A stretch of DNA of 64,000 bases, taken from contig NZ_CP139979.1 in the NCBI RefSeq assembly GCF_034424525.1, positions 2,939,001 to 3,003,000 of the forward strand, in the 5' to 3' direction. The stretch comes from Sphingobium yanoikuyae. GTDB lineage: Bacteria > Pseudomonadota > Alphaproteobacteria > Sphingomonadales > Sphingomonadaceae. Below, in pieces: positions 7,606 through 16,578 of the stretch (the stretch's first letter is position 1; every line of letters begins with the position of its first letter). The notes beneath the pieces were generated by a model that had not been told where the DNA came from, made no database searches, and saw nothing but the letters and a program-made list of their open reading frames with translations. A program made the translations under genes and the position numbers.

Positions 7606-9183
7606 ATGCGGGACATTTCCAATCTGAGCCCGCGCGAATGGAAAGCGATCGCCGCGCAAGCGGAGGACGAGGAGGATCTGGCGCTCGCCGCGACGGCACT
7701 TGACCATCTGCTGAAACAAAATGCGCGGGATGACATCCTGCTGGCCCGGCTGTTCCGGGTCTACAGCAATGGCGGACAACGGCAAAAGGCGCTGCAACTG
7801 GCAGAAAGCGCCTTTGCCGACGGCGTCCGCGGCCGACGTTTGACCAGCATGTACATATTGTCCGATTTCACCAGCTATAATCTCCCAAACTGCCTGGACG
7901 ATATCGAAGCGAAACTGGCCTTGTTCCGCCATAATCCCGCGGTCGAGGGACGCGCCGCCATGGCCTATGCCTGGCATGGCAATGTCGATCGTGCGCTCGA
8001 CCATGCGCGGGTCGCCATCGCCCGAGCGGACGAGGCCGCCACCGCCGACATGATCCGCCTGCTACTGGCCCGGCGCGTGTATCAGCTCAGCCATCGCGAC
8101 GCGGCCGATCGCATCTGTCGCATGGGCCGGCAAAGCCCCGACCTGCGACCGGCGATCTTGTTCGACCGCTTGCTGGTCCGCACCGGCAATGTCGCGAACG
8201 ATGCCACCACCCACCAGTTATTCCGCCAGTTGCTGACGATGGACGATTTTCCGCGTCGCACCGAACTGGTTGCCCAGCATATCGACTTCCGCTGGCGCCT
8301 GAACGGTCCGTCACCCGCCCTGCTGGACGAGATCGACCAGCATCTGGCCTCCGGGCCGCGCCAGGACGTCATCCCCCTCACCCTGATGAAGCTGTCGATG
8401 GCCATGCAATTGGGGGATGAGGCGCTCGCCCTGCAGACGCTGCGATCCCACCCGGAACTGGCGCGCAAGGCGTCGGCATGCCTGCCCGTGGCACGGCTCC
8501 TGCGCGATCATGGCACAGGCACGGATGCGCCCGTCGATCCAGAGGTCGCGGCCTATGCCAGCCTCTATGACGAACTTGCCGACAGCGAAGCGGTGCTGCG
8601 CAAGCGACTGGGCAATCCGGACGTGACCTGTGCCGTGGTCGGCAACTCATCCTGCGAGATCGGTCGCGGCCATGGCGCCCAGATCGATGCCCATGACGAA
8701 GTGGTCCGCTTCAACCGGTTCGACACATCCCCGCCGTTCGACCGCGACTATGGCAGCAGGACGACGGTCCTGGTTCGCGTGGGCAACGACCGACCGGAAA
8801 TCGGCATCGACATGGCCCCCAACACGCTCGTTCTCATTTCTTCGGCCAGCATCCTGTACCGCGGGCGCGCTTGGCGAGCCGCACTGCGGATGCGGGATGA
8901 AGGGCATCAGCTCTGCGTTTTCCCGCAACGCTTCCAGACTCAATTGTCGAAGATGCTCGTCGGCAGTCCCAGTTCCGGCCTGTCCTTCGTCCACCTGCTC
9001 AAGGCCCTGCGCGGCACGCTGCACAGGGAGGATTTCTTCGGCTTCGCCTTTGTCGACCAGATCGGCAACCAGGCCAAATCCGCCCATTATTTCGAGGCCG
9101 CCAAACCCTCCGCCATGCATCAATGGGATAGGGAATTGGAAATCTTCAACGCCATGTTCGACGATGGTGCGTCATGCGACTGA
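7606..9183 (+). CDS. GT29 sialyltransferase-like glycosyltransferase with N-terminal helical-repeat domain
   Basis: A 525-residue protein in two parts. Residues 1-330 are helical and TPR-like. Residues 335-510 carry the signatures of glycosyltransferase family 29: an L-type motif (CAVVGNSSCEIGRG at 342-355, ending in VVRFN at 366-370), an S-type motif (SPSSGLSFVHLL at 454-465, with FFGF at 477-480) and a VS-type HYFE (494-497). GT29 enzymes move sialic acid from CMP-donors to glycans and are mostly eukaryotic. The bacterial donor could be another CMP-sugar such as Kdo. No signal peptide is seen, so it should be cytoplasmic. The next gene overlaps it by 10 bases. Codon choice looks less GC-biased at third positions than in neighbours, consistent with transfer. 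Confidence 0.78.
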   Translation: MRDISNLSPREWKAIAAQAEDEEDLALAATALDHLLKQNARDDILLARLFRVYSNGGQRQKALQLAESAFADGVRGRRLTSMYILSDFTSYNLPNCLDDIEAKLALFRHNPAVEGRAAMAYAWHGNVDRALDHARVAIARADEAATADMIRLLLARRVYQLSHRDAADRICRMGRQSPDLRPAILFDRLLVRTGNVANDATTHQLFRQLLTMDDFPRRTELVAQHIDFRWRLNGPSPALLDEIDQHLASGPRQDVIPLTLMKLSMAMQLGDEALALQTLRSHPELARKASACLPVARLLRDHGTGTDAPVDPEVAAYASLYDELADSEAVLRKRLGNPDVTCAVVGNSSCEIGRGHGAQIDAHDEVVRFNRFDTSPPFDRDYGSRTTVLVRVGNDRPEIGIDMAPNTLVLISSASILYRGRAWRAALRMRDEGHQLCVFPQRFQTQLSKMLVGSPSSGLSFVHLLKALRGTLHREDFFGFAFVDQIGNQAKSAHYFEAAKPSAMHQWDRELEIFNAMFDDGASCD

Positions 9184-9980
9184 AGGCAATGATGGCCGGC
9201 GATCACAGCGCCTATCATTGCGGCTCGGCCGCCGTATTCTCGACCCTGCGTCGTTTGCTGGAAGTCGATCATGACATTGTCGAGGAGGGCGATTTCGACG
9301 TCCTCTATGTCAATGGCGAAGGGTCGATGCACCATGATTCAGGCCAGTTCACCAAGAAAATGGAACTGCTCAAGGCGGCGATCGAGAATGGGAAAAAAGC
9401 CTATCTGGTCAACAGCGTGTGGCAGGAAAATGGCCATCAATATGATGGCGTGCTTGCCCGGCTGTCCGGCATCACCGTCCGTGAACTTGCAAGCCAGCAG
9501 GAGCTTGCCACGCGACATGGGATAACGGCCACGATGGCGCTCGACCTGTCCTATTACGCGCCCATCGACGAAGACGCATCGCATCAGGACTGGCGTGGCC
9601 AGGTCGTGATCACCGATTTCTATGCGCGGGATTTCGGCTTCTGGTATCGCGTAAACAGCGGCCCGCTGACGGCGCGCAGCTATGTCGACATGCGGGATTA
9701 TGGCTGGTCGGCGTTCGTCCGCTCGCTGCGCACCTGCCGCGCGATCATCACCGGGCGACATCATGCGGTCTATGCAGCCTGCGTCGCCAGGAAGCCTTTC
9801 GTCACCATCGCCGGTTCCACCCATAAGGTTTCAGGCCTGATCGCGGCCTCGGGCTTTCCGATCCCGACCTTGTCCTCGCCGCGCGACGCTAACGAGACAT
9901 TGCGCTGGACCATGGCCAATCGCGCCATGTTCCAGGAATTTTTCCATTGGATGGATGAAGTGCCGCGATGGCGGCCATGA
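9174..9980 (+). CDS. Polysaccharide pyruvyl transferase family protein
   Basis: A 268-residue protein of the PF04230 family (CsaB/WcaK-like). Visible family signatures are the N-terminal DVLYVNGEGSMHHD (42-55), the central VNSVWQ stretch (79-84), and the C-terminal GRHHAVYAACVARKPFV (194-210) that precedes a Gly-Ser loop. Members transfer pyruvyl ketals to, or otherwise modify, cell-surface sugars. The start codon overlaps the end of the GT29-like gene (ATG at 9174, upstream stop at 9181-9183), so the two are translationally coupled and probably act on the same glycan. The protein is shorter than many family members (300-400 residues). No downstream terminator is clear. Confidence 0.82.
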   Translation: MRLKAMMAGDHSAYHCGSAAVFSTLRRLLEVDHDIVEEGDFDVLYVNGEGSMHHDSGQFTKKMELLKAAIENGKKAYLVNSVWQENGHQYDGVLARLSGITVRELASQQELATRHGITATMALDLSYYAPIDEDASHQDWRGQVVITDFYARDFGFWYRVNSGPLTARSYVDMRDYGWSAFVRSLRTCRAIITGRHHAVYAACVARKPFVTIAGSTHKVSGLIAASGFPIPTLSSPRDANETLRWTMANRAMFQEFFHWMDEVPRWRP

Positions 9981-10037
9981 TCGCCGGTTCGACTTTCTGA
10001 CCAGCCCCTCGATCATCACGCCCCTCTGCCGCTGGGC

Positions 10038-10682
10038 CTATCCCCGGCGATAGACCAGCATCAGATTATTGGCCGGCATCGCCACCCGCCGGGAGCGTGC
10101 CAACCCGACACAGGCCGCCGCCCGGTCGACATCGGTCAGGGTCCGCAGGCCCCATTGCGGGTTGCGATCCTTCAGCGATCGGTCGAACGCCAGATTGGAG
10201 GGGGCGGTCGGCACATCATCCTCGACATAGGGGCCGTAGAGGATCAGCGGCGCGCCCGGCGCCAGCAATCGCGCGCCACACGCCAGCAGCCCCAGCGTCG
10301 CCGCCCAGGGGCTGATATGCACCATGTTGATGCACAGGAGCGCGTCCGCCGCATCGATCGGCCAGTCCACGCTCGCCGCGTCGAGCAGCAACGGCGCGCG
10401 CAGATTGGACAGATTGGCGTCGCCGCGCAGCGCCGCGATCGAGGCCAGCGCCGCGGGATCGGGATCACTGGGCTGCCAATCGAGCGCCGGGAAAGTGACA
10501 GCGAAGTGGACGACATGTTCACCGCTGCCGCTCGCCACTTCCAGCACCAGCCCGGCATCGGGCAGTTCGTCCCGCAGGACAGTCGCGATCGCATCGCGGT
10601 TGCGCAGCGTCGCGGGGGCATGGCGGCGCGGATCGGGGCCGTCGCCCTGCGGCGTCCAGGGTGCGGGGGCGTCCTGTGTCAT
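10038..10682 (-). CDS. DUF938-family SAM-dependent methyltransferase
   Basis: A 214-residue class I methyltransferase-like protein of the DUF938 family. The SAM-binding loop is EVASGSGEH at 48-56, an acidic strand (QPSDPD) follows, and CINMVHISPW lies in the middle. The substrate is unknown. The ATG at 10682 is preferred over one 33 bases upstream because the N-terminus then matches the Pro-rich start seen in the family. It lies downstream of gcvPB, separated from it by a strong terminator, so it probably has its own promoter or relies on read-through. Confidence 0.82.
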   Translation of the reverse strand: MTQDAPAPWTPQGDGPDPRRHAPATLRNRDAIATVLRDELPDAGLVLEVASGSGEHVVHFAVTFPALDWQPSDPDPAALASIAALRGDANLSNLRAPLLLDAASVDWPIDAADALLCINMVHISPWAATLGLLACGARLLAPGAPLILYGPYVEDDVPTAPSNLAFDRSLKDRNPQWGLRTLTDVDRAAACVGLARSRRVAMPANNLMLVYRRG

Positions 10683-10713
10683 GGACAAATCCTTGTCTGT
10701 GGCCGACCGATGC

Positions 10714-10743
10714 AAAAAGGGCGGTGGAGATCCTCCACCGCCC
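10714..10743 (-). terminator. Strong intrinsic terminator of the gcv operon
   Basis: A perfect 11-bp stem (10719-10729 with 10733-10743, loop of three) is followed on the minus strand by a run of five T (10714-10718). It lies just after gcvPB and before the methyltransferase gene. Confidence 0.85.
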
Positions 10744-10755
10744 TTTGCTTTCGGC

Positions 10756-12327
10756 TTATTCGGCGGCGACCGCCAGATCCGGTTCGGACCAGGTCAGCAC
10801 CGGCTTGCGCGCGGCCAGCGTCTCGTCGAGGCGACGGCGCGGGGCGTGATAGGGCGCGCCCTTCAGCGCCTCGTCCCCTGCCTTGGCCCGTTCGGCCAGG
10901 CTGCGCAGAGCCATGATGAACTGGTCGAGTGCGGCCTTGCTTTCCGTCTCGGTCGGTTCGACCAGCATCGCACCATGGACGACCAGCGGGAAATACATGG
11001 TCATCGGGTGGAAGCCTTCGTCGATCAGGCCCTTGGCGATATCCAGCGTCGTGAAGCCTTCGGCCAGCCCCTTGTCGCTGAACAGTGCTTCGTGCATGCA
11101 CGGGCCGGCCGCACCGAAGGGCGCGTCGAGCACGTCATCCAGGCTGCGCAGGATGTAATTGGCATTCAGCACCGCGTCGCTCGCGACCTGGCGCAGGCCA
11201 TCGGCACCGTGGCTGAGGATATAGGTCAGCGCGCGGGTGAACATGCCCATCTGGCCATGGAAGGCGACCATGCGGCCAAAGGTCTGGGCGTGGTGATCCT
11301 CGACCGTTTCCTCCTCGACCAGCACGAACTTGTCGCCCTGCTTTTCGACGAAGGGGAGCGGCGCGAAGGGCGTGAGCGCTTGCGACAACACGACCGGACC
11401 CGAACCCGGACCACCGCCGCCATGGGGCGTCGAGAAGGTCTTGTGCAGGTTGATGTGCATCGCGTCGACGCCCAGGTCGCCGGGGCGGACCCGGCCGACG
11501 ATCGCGTTGAAGTTCGCGCCGTCGCAATAGACGAAGGCCCCGGCGGCATGGACCGCGTCGGAGATCGTCTTCATGTCGCGCTCGAACAGGCCGCAGGTGT
11601 TGGGGTTGGTGATCATCACCGCCGCAACGTCCGGTCCCAGACGGGCCTTCAAGGCTTCCAGGTCCACGCGGCCATCCGGGGTCGCGGGAATATCCTCGAC
11701 CTTGTAGCCGCAGAAGGCGGCCGTTGCCGGGTTGGTGCCATGGGCGCTTTCGGGCACCAGGATGACGCTGCGGGCGTCGCCACGGGCTTCGAGCGCGGCG
11801 CGGATCGCCAGCAGGCCGCACAGTTCGCCATGGGCGCCCGCCTTGGGCGACATCGCGACCGAGTGCATGCCGGTCAGCGTCACCAGCCAGGCGGCCAGTT
11901 CATGGATGACGGCCAGCGCGCCCTGCACCGTCGACTGCGGCTGGAGCGGGTGGATATCGGCGAAACCGGGCATCCGCGCGACCTTTTCATTGAGGCGCGG
12001 GTTATGCTTCATGGTGCAGCTGCCGAGCGGGAACAGGCCAAGATCGATGGCGTAGTTCTGGCGCGACAGGCGGGTGTAGTGGCGCACCGTTTCCTGTTCC
12101 GACAGGCCCGGCATGCCGATGCTGTCGGTGCGGGCGAGCGAACCGAGGCGGCTGGCCACCTTGGGCGCTTCGGCGAAATCGACGCCGGTCGTGTCGGTCG
12201 AGCCGATCTCGAAGATCAGCTTTTCCTCCAGCATCAGCGCGCGGTTGCCGGTGGCGGTTTCCGGGGCCATATGCTCCTGCGCGACGGCCTGCGGGGTGGT
12301 CGGGCGACCTTCCTTCAACATGGTCAT
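10756..12327 (-). CDS. gcvPB: Glycine dehydrogenase (decarboxylating) subunit 2
   Basis: The C-terminal-type subunit (523 residues) of the split P protein of the glycine cleavage system. It is the PLP-binding half: [18 protein letters not shown] holds the Schiff-base lysine K296, and CDGANFNA and ESAHGTNPA lie upstream. With GcvPA it decarboxylates glycine and passes the aminomethyl group to the lipoyl arm of GcvH. Its ATG overlaps the gcvPA stop by four bases, so the subunits are made together. It is the last gene of the gcv operon and is followed by a strong terminator. Confidence 0.97.
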   Translation of the reverse strand: MTMLKEGRPTTPQAVAQEHMAPETATGNRALMLEEKLIFEIGSTDTTGVDFAEAPKVASRLGSLARTDSIGMPGLSEQETVRHYTRLSRQNYAIDLGLFPLGSCTMKHNPRLNEKVARMPGFADIHPLQPQSTVQGALAVIHELAAWLVTLTGMHSVAMSPKAGAHGELCGLLAIRAALEARGDARSVILVPESAHGTNPATAAFCGYKVEDIPATPDGRVDLEALKARLGPDVAAVMITNPNTCGLFERDMKTISDAVHAAGAFVYCDGANFNAIVGRVRPGDLGVDAMHINLHKTFSTPHGGGGPGSGPVVLSQALTPFAPLPFVEKQGDKFVLVEEETVEDHHAQTFGRMVAFHGQMGMFTRALTYILSHGADGLRQVASDAVLNANYILRSLDDVLDAPFGAAGPCMHEALFSDKGLAEGFTTLDIAKGLIDEGFHPMTMYFPLVVHGAMLVEPTETESKAALDQFIMALRSLAERAKAGDEALKGAPYHAPRRRLDETLAARKPVLTWSEPDLAVAAE

Positions 12328-13682
12328 GCCAGTTCCTCCTCAAGCGCTGCGGCAAGGGTTTCGATATCCTCCGGCGTGACAGTCTCGGTCACGGCGACGA
12401 CCAGGCCGTTGCCGATTGCCGGCGCGTCCGGGAACAGGCGGCCGAGCGAGACGCCGGCCAGCACGCCCTTGTCGGCGAGGTTGCGGACGACCTCGCGCGC
12501 ATCCTTGGTCAGGACCAGCGTGAATTCGTTGAAGAAGCCGTCGTTGAGCAGGGTCACGCCCGGCACCTTGGCGAGGCGATCGGCAGCCTGCACGGCCAGG
12601 CCGTGGTTCAGGGTCGCCAGTTCGCGCAGGCCCTTCTCGCCCAGCAGGGTCATGTGGATGCTGAACGCCAGCGCACACAGGCCCGAGTTGGTGCAGATGT
12701 TCGACGTCGCCTTTTCGCGGCGGATATGCTGCTCGCGGGTGGAAAGCGTCAGCACGAAGCCGCGCTTGCCGGCCGCATCGACGGTCTCGCCGCACAGGCG
12801 GCCCGGCATCTGGCGGACATATTTCTGCTTGCAGCCGAACAGGCCCAGATAGGGACCGCCGAACTGCAGGCCGACGCCGATCGACTGGCCTTCACCCACG
12901 ACGATGTCCGCGCCCATATGGCCCGGTGCCTTGATCGCGCCCAGAGCGACGGGTTCCGTTACCACCGCGACCAGCAGCGCGCCGGCGGCGTGCGCCGCTT
13001 CGGCCAGCGGGGTCAGGTCGGCGATGCGGCCGAGGATGTCGGGATATTGGACGACGACGCAGGACGTGTCCTTGTCGATCGATGCGATCAGCGCGTCAAT
13101 GTCGGTCGCGGCGTCCAGCGTCGGCGCCTGATGCACCAGCGCGTCGCCGGTGAACTTCGCCATGGTGTTGGCGACCGAGACATAATGAGGGTGCAGGCCG
13201 GACGACAGCAGCGCCTTGCCGCGCTTGGTGATGCGGCGGGCCATGCCGATCGCTTCCCAGCAGGCGGTCGAGCCGTCATACATGGAGGCGTTGGCGACAT
13301 CGACGCCGAGCAGGCGGGCGACCTGGGTCTGGAATTCGAACAGCACCTGCAGTGTGCCCTGCGCGATTTCCGGCTGATAGGGCGTGTAGGCGGTCAGGAA
13401 CTCGCCGCGCTGGATCAGATGATCGACGCTGGCGGGAACATGATGCTTGTAGGCGCCGGCGCCCAGGAAGAAGGGCGCTTCCCCTGCCGACAGATTCTTG
13501 CGAGCGAGCGCGCCCATATGGCGCTCGACCGCCAGTTCGCTGGCATGATCGGGCAGGCCGGCGATGGTGCCGCTCAGGCGGGCTTCGGCGGGCACGTCGA
13601 TGAACAGATCATCGATCGTCTCGGCGCCGATGACGGACAGCATTTCCTGCCGGTCGGTGTCGGTAAGGGGTAGGTAGCGCAT
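12324..13682 (-). CDS. gcvPA: Glycine dehydrogenase (decarboxylating) subunit 1
   Basis: The N-terminal-type subunit (452 residues) of the two-subunit P protein. Recognisable segments are the [18 protein letters not shown] block, the [13 protein letters not shown] motif shortly after it, and [10 protein letters not shown]. It pairs with GcvPB to form the active decarboxylase. The ATG at 13682 gives the expected [11 protein letters not shown] start; an ATG 42 bases further up only adds residues read from a palindromic repeat. The spacer to gcvH (131 bases) is filled by two palindromes. Confidence 0.96.
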   Translation of the reverse strand: MRYLPLTDTDRQEMLSVIGAETIDDLFIDVPAEARLSGTIAGLPDHASELAVERHMGALARKNLSAGEAPFFLGAGAYKHHVPASVDHLIQRGEFLTAYTPYQPEIAQGTLQVLFEFQTQVARLLGVDVANASMYDGSTACWEAIGMARRITKRGKALLSSGLHPHYVSVANTMAKFTGDALVHQAPTLDAATDIDALIASIDKDTSCVVVQYPDILGRIADLTPLAEAAHAAGALLVAVVTEPVALGAIKAPGHMGADIVVGEGQSIGVGLQFGGPYLGLFGCKQKYVRQMPGRLCGETVDAAGKRGFVLTLSTREQHIRREKATSNICTNSGLCALAFSIHMTLLGEKGLRELATLNHGLAVQAADRLAKVPGVTLLNDGFFNEFTLVLTKDAREVVRNLADKGVLAGVSLGRLFPDAPAIGNGLVVAVTETVTPEDIETLAAALEEELA

Positions 13683-13712
13683 TCCGTTTTCTCCCCCCTC
13701 TCCCACAAGCCT

Positions 13713-13803
13713 CCCCTCCCGCATGCGGGAGGGGCCGGGGGAGGGTCTGTGAAGGAGATGGCGCTACACGCCCTCCCCTAACCCCTCCCGCATGCGGGAG
13801 GGG
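13713..13803. repeat. Pair of identical 22-bp palindromes between gcvH and gcvPA
   Basis: Two identical perfect palindromes built on ctcccgcatgcgggag lie at 13713-13734 and 13782-13803, with further complementary G-rich and C-rich tracts between them (cgggggagggt and ccctcccc). In the gcv transcript each could form a hairpin or they could pair with each other. They interrupt the operon exactly between gcvH and gcvPA. Confidence 0.85.
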
Positions 13804-13813
13804 AACTATTAGA

Positions 13814-14185
13814 TCAAAGCGAGGCCACGAACTTCTTGTAGGCGGCTTCGTTCATCAGGCCTTCCAGCTCGCTGGCGTCGGCGATGCGCAGCTTGAAGAA
13901 CCAGCCATCTTCCTCGGCATCGCTGTTGACCAGCGCCGGCTCGTCTTCCAGCGCGCCATTGGCTTCGACGACTTCGCCCGAGATCGGGGCATAGACGTCG
14001 GACGCGGCCTTGACCGATTCCACGACGGCGGCGTCATCGCCCTTTTCAAAGGTCGTGCCTTCGGCGGGCAGTTCGACGAACACGATGTCGCCCAGCTGTT
14101 CCTGCGCATAGTCGGTGATGCCGACGGTGGCGATGTCGCCTGCAACGTCGATCCATTCATGTTCGTCGGTGAAATAGCGGCTCAT
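13814..14185 (-). CDS. gcvH: Glycine cleavage system H protein
   Basis: A 123-residue lipoyl carrier protein. The lipoylated lysine is K59 in ESVKAAS, and the N-terminus has the typical HEWI and [19 protein letters not shown] segments. It shuttles the aminomethyl group from the P protein to GcvT and then to lipoamide dehydrogenase. The length is normal (about 125). It sits second in the gcv operon, 26 bases after gcvT. Confidence 0.97.
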   Translation of the reverse strand: MSRYFTDEHEWIDVAGDIATVGITDYAQEQLGDIVFVELPAEGTTFEKGDDAAVVESVKAASDVYAPISGEVVEANGALEDEPALVNSDAEEDGWFFKLRIADASELEGLMNEAAYKKFVASL

Positions 14186-14211
14186 GCTTGCTCTCCTCGA
14201 AAAGCGGTAAT

Positions 14212-15375
14212 TCAGGCCTTGCGGCGATAACGATGCGGAAAGAACGGCATCGGCGCAACCGCCGCTGCAATCCGCTTGCCGCGCACCTCGATCTCCAGCG
14301 CGGTGTCCAGCGCGGAATAAGGCAGGCTGACCCAGCCCATGGCGATCGGCGCGCCCACGCTCGGCGCGAAACCGCCCGAGGTGACTTCGCCCACCAGCAC
14401 GTCGCCGGCATAGATTTGCGCGCCTTCGCGGGCCGGCAAGCGGCCTTCGATCTTCAGGCCGACGCGCTTGGAACCGGGGCCTTCGGCCAGTTCCTTCATC
14501 ACGCGGGCATGGCCGATGAAGCCACCTTCCTCGCGGCGGCGCTTCTGGATGGCAAAGCCCAGGTCCGCGCCGATGGTGCTGACGGCGGGCGACAGGTCAT
14601 GGCCATAGAGCGGCAGGCCGGCTTCCAGACGCAGCGAGTCACGCGCGCCAAGGCCGATCGGCTTGACCTGCGGCAGGGCGCACAGCGCATCGGCCAGCAG
14701 CGCGACGGAATCGCCCGGCACGCTGATTTCAAAGCCATCCTCGCCGGTATAGCCCGAACGGCTGATCCACAGCGGCACGCCGCGCCAGGTGAAGGGGCCG
14801 GACTGCATGAAGATGAGGTCGGCGGTTTCCGGGATGAGCGCGGCCATTGCCTCGCCCGCTTCGGGGCCCTGCAGCGCCAGCAGCGCCTGGTCGGCCATAT
14901 GGTTCATGGTGACGTCGTCGGGCAGATGTTCGATCATCCAGCCGATATCGTCATATTTCGTCGCGCCATTGACGACCATGTAGATCGCCGCGCCTTCGAA
15001 CGCGCCGTCACCCGGACGCGAAACCATCAGGTCGTCGAGGATGCCGCCTTCCGCGTCCAGCAGCATCGAATAGCGCTGGCGGAAGGGCTTCAGCCCCTTG
15101 ATGTCACTGGGCAGCAGGGTTTCGAGCGCGGCGTCGACGCTGGCGCCGCCGGTCTCGTCGGAGAAGGTGAGCTGGCCCATATGGCTGACGTCGAACAGGC
15201 CGGCATGTTCGCGGGTCCAGCTATGTTCGGCCATGATGCCTTCATACTGGATCGGCATATGATAGCCGGCGAAGCCGACCATGCGCGCGCCCTTGGCACG
15301 GTGCCAGGCGTCCAGCGGCAGGGCTTCGAGGGGCAGTTCCGCTTCGAGGGCGGCGACGTCGTCAGTGGCGGTCAT
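14212..15375 (-). CDS. gcvT: Aminomethyltransferase (glycine cleavage T protein)
   Basis: A 387-residue folate-dependent T protein that releases ammonia from the GcvH-bound intermediate and makes methylene-tetrahydrofolate. Family segments include [25 protein letters not shown], and [16 protein letters not shown] in the middle. The ATG at 15375 is selected because the upstream frame runs into the glycine riboswitch. It is the first gene of the operon, so the riboswitch controls it directly. Confidence 0.96.
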   Translation of the reverse strand: MTATDDVAALEAELPLEALPLDAWHRAKGARMVGFAGYHMPIQYEGIMAEHSWTREHAGLFDVSHMGQLTFSDETGGASVDAALETLLPSDIKGLKPFRQRYSMLLDAEGGILDDLMVSRPGDGAFEGAAIYMVVNGATKYDDIGWMIEHLPDDVTMNHMADQALLALQGPEAGEAMAALIPETADLIFMQSGPFTWRGVPLWISRSGYTGEDGFEISVPGDSVALLADALCALPQVKPIGLGARDSLRLEAGLPLYGHDLSPAVSTIGADLGFAIQKRRREEGGFIGHARVMKELAEGPGSKRVGLKIEGRLPAREGAQIYAGDVLVGEVTSGGFAPSVGAPIAMGWVSLPYSALDTALEIEVRGKRIAAAVAPMPFFPHRYRRKA

Positions 15376-15445
15376 GGCAAGACCTTTCCGTAGGAGGGAT
15401 GCGGCGACAGGCCAGCGCAGCCGACGAATCGGCGCTTCCGGCATG

Positions 15446-15650
15446 CCACCCCCTCTGTCACGGAACCTGAGAGCTTTGACCAGCGGCCTGGGACCGGCTG
15501 GCTTACCCCTTCGGTGGGACGGCACGGGGCCATCCGCTTTCCAGAGTATCTACGCGCGATGCGGTCCTTTGGCCTGAGAGATTCCGGGGCGGTTGCTCCT
15601 TCGGCGACGGGCTCAAGCCTGAAAGGCGCCCATGCTCTCCCGCATCGTGC
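15446..15650 (-). ncRNA. Tandem glycine riboswitch upstream of gcvT
   Basis: Read on the minus strand, two glycine aptamers follow each other. The 5' aptamer (about 15561-15645) has CGCCGAAGGAGCAA (15593-15606) and TCTCTCAGG followed by AAAGGACCGC. The 3' aptamer (about 15447-15547) starts with ACTCTGGAAAG, has CACCGAAGGGGTAA (15503-15516), and ends in GCTCTCAGGTTCCGTGACAG. These are the conserved cores of the cooperative glycine riboswitch class, which switches on gcv genes when glycine is abundant. It ends about 70 bases before the gcvT ATG. Confidence 0.93.
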
Positions 15651-15687
15651 CCGCTGCCGAATCCTCGGCACCGGAGACGCCCCACGC

Positions 15688-15724
15688 ATTTGCCCAAAGC
15701 GCGGGCGGCGTCAATCGGGCAAAT
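15688..15724 (-). promoter_or_regulatory. Inverted repeat and possible promoter ahead of the glycine riboswitch
   Basis: An 8-bp inverted repeat (atttgccc at 15688-15695 and gggcaaat at 15717-15724) lies about 40 bases upstream of the riboswitch. On the minus strand it includes TTGACG, a possible -35 element for the gcv operon. The same repeat could instead help end transcription of the small gene upstream. No experimental support is available. Confidence 0.3.
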
Positions 15725-15751
15725 GTCGCAGGGACGCAGGTTATCGCCGGA

Positions 15752-16036
15752 TCAGCCTTCCTCGCGCGCCAGCCGCTGCGCCATCGCCAACGCCGCCGCC
15801 CGGCATTCGGAGAGCGCCGCATTGGCCGCTTCGTCCGCCAGGGTCAGCTCGGCAAAGCCGCCCTCCCCCTCGAACATCTCCAGGAAGCGGCTGACGCCGG
15901 CATAGTTGGAATCCGCGACGGCGCGCTGGATGAGGTCGATCCGATCCGCCCAGGACCGCGAGCCCTGCGCCCGCAGCAGGCGGGAAAGATCGTCAAGCTG
16001 GGCGGCAAAGGCCGCGATCTGGGGATGCAGTGTCAT
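15752..16036 (-). CDS. Small uncharacterised protein
   Basis: A predicted cytoplasmic, mostly helical protein of 94 residues when started at the ATG at 16036 (98 from 16048). I do not recognise a named domain with confidence. It has no signal peptide or membrane segment. A SWADRID stretch and the EMFEGEGGFAELTL segment resemble small DUF families of unknown function. No strong ribosome binding site supports either start. It lies upstream of the gcv riboswitch on the same strand. Confidence 0.55.
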   Translation of the reverse strand: MTLHPQIAAFAAQLDDLSRLLRAQGSRSWADRIDLIQRAVADSNYAGVSRFLEMFEGEGGFAELTLADEAANAALSECRAAALAMAQRLAREEG

Positions 16037-16048
16037 GGGGAGAGACAT

Positions 16049-16578
16049 AAAGGCCGCGCGACGACCGGACCAGCCGGCCGAATGCCAACGCAGCGTTTCC
16101 GTTGGCGGAGTTGGGTGGAAACAAGACATAGCCCCTCCCTTCCAGGGAGGGGTTGGGGTGGGTTGCGAGCGCAGCGAGCTTCTGCCCTATCGACCGTAGA
16201 CCGCCGCTACGCGGCGCACCCACCCCCGGCCCCTCCCTGGAAGGGAGGGGAGTAGGAAACGTCCGCTTCTGGTCGTCACCGGCCAGAGCGAAAGCCCTGA
16301 TCGCGCGCCCTGCTCTTTCCTACTCCGCCTTTCTCTGGTCTATCCTGCGCGATGGAACAGTCCCCTGCCCCGTCCGCCTTATCTCCCGCAAAGCTCCAGC
16401 GGCATCGCTTCGCTGTCGCCTGGCTGTCGCGTCGGTGTCGCGCGACAGGGGCGTCATAGGCGCGTCGACATGACCCAGGTGGCGCGTCGCAGGCGCGTGG
16501 GTCGTGCAAACACGCCAGAATGCGCGGGCAACGACGCTGTGAACTTTCAACTGTCGCGTCGAAGACGGCCGCTCGCGC
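16049..16578. other. Non-coding stretch between the small unknown gene and dgt
   Basis: About 530 bases without a convincing gene on either strand. The first part holds a perfect 21-base inverted repeat (16132-16250). The second part (about 16400-16470) has short direct repeats of the type tgtcgcg. Short open frames here are Arg/Ser-rich and look like chance products of high GC. Confidence 0.6.
16132..16250. repeat. Perfect 21-base inverted repeat
   Basis: The arms 16132-16152 and 16230-16250 are exact reverse complements, built on cccttccaggg / ccctggaaggg inside C-rich and G-rich ends. The flanks (ttggggtgggt and acccaccccc) extend the pairing. Each arm is itself close to palindromic. This is typical of REP-like intergenic elements in sphingomonads. 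Confidence 0.85.

Noticed and set aside
10324..12852. A plus-strand open frame of about 842 codons
   Set aside because: It lies antisense to the glycine dehydrogenase genes, which have clear motifs; it is a mirror frame.
13713..13803. CRISPR-like repeats
   Set aside because: Only two copies of a palindrome with one unrelated spacer and no cas genes; typical of REP-like elements.
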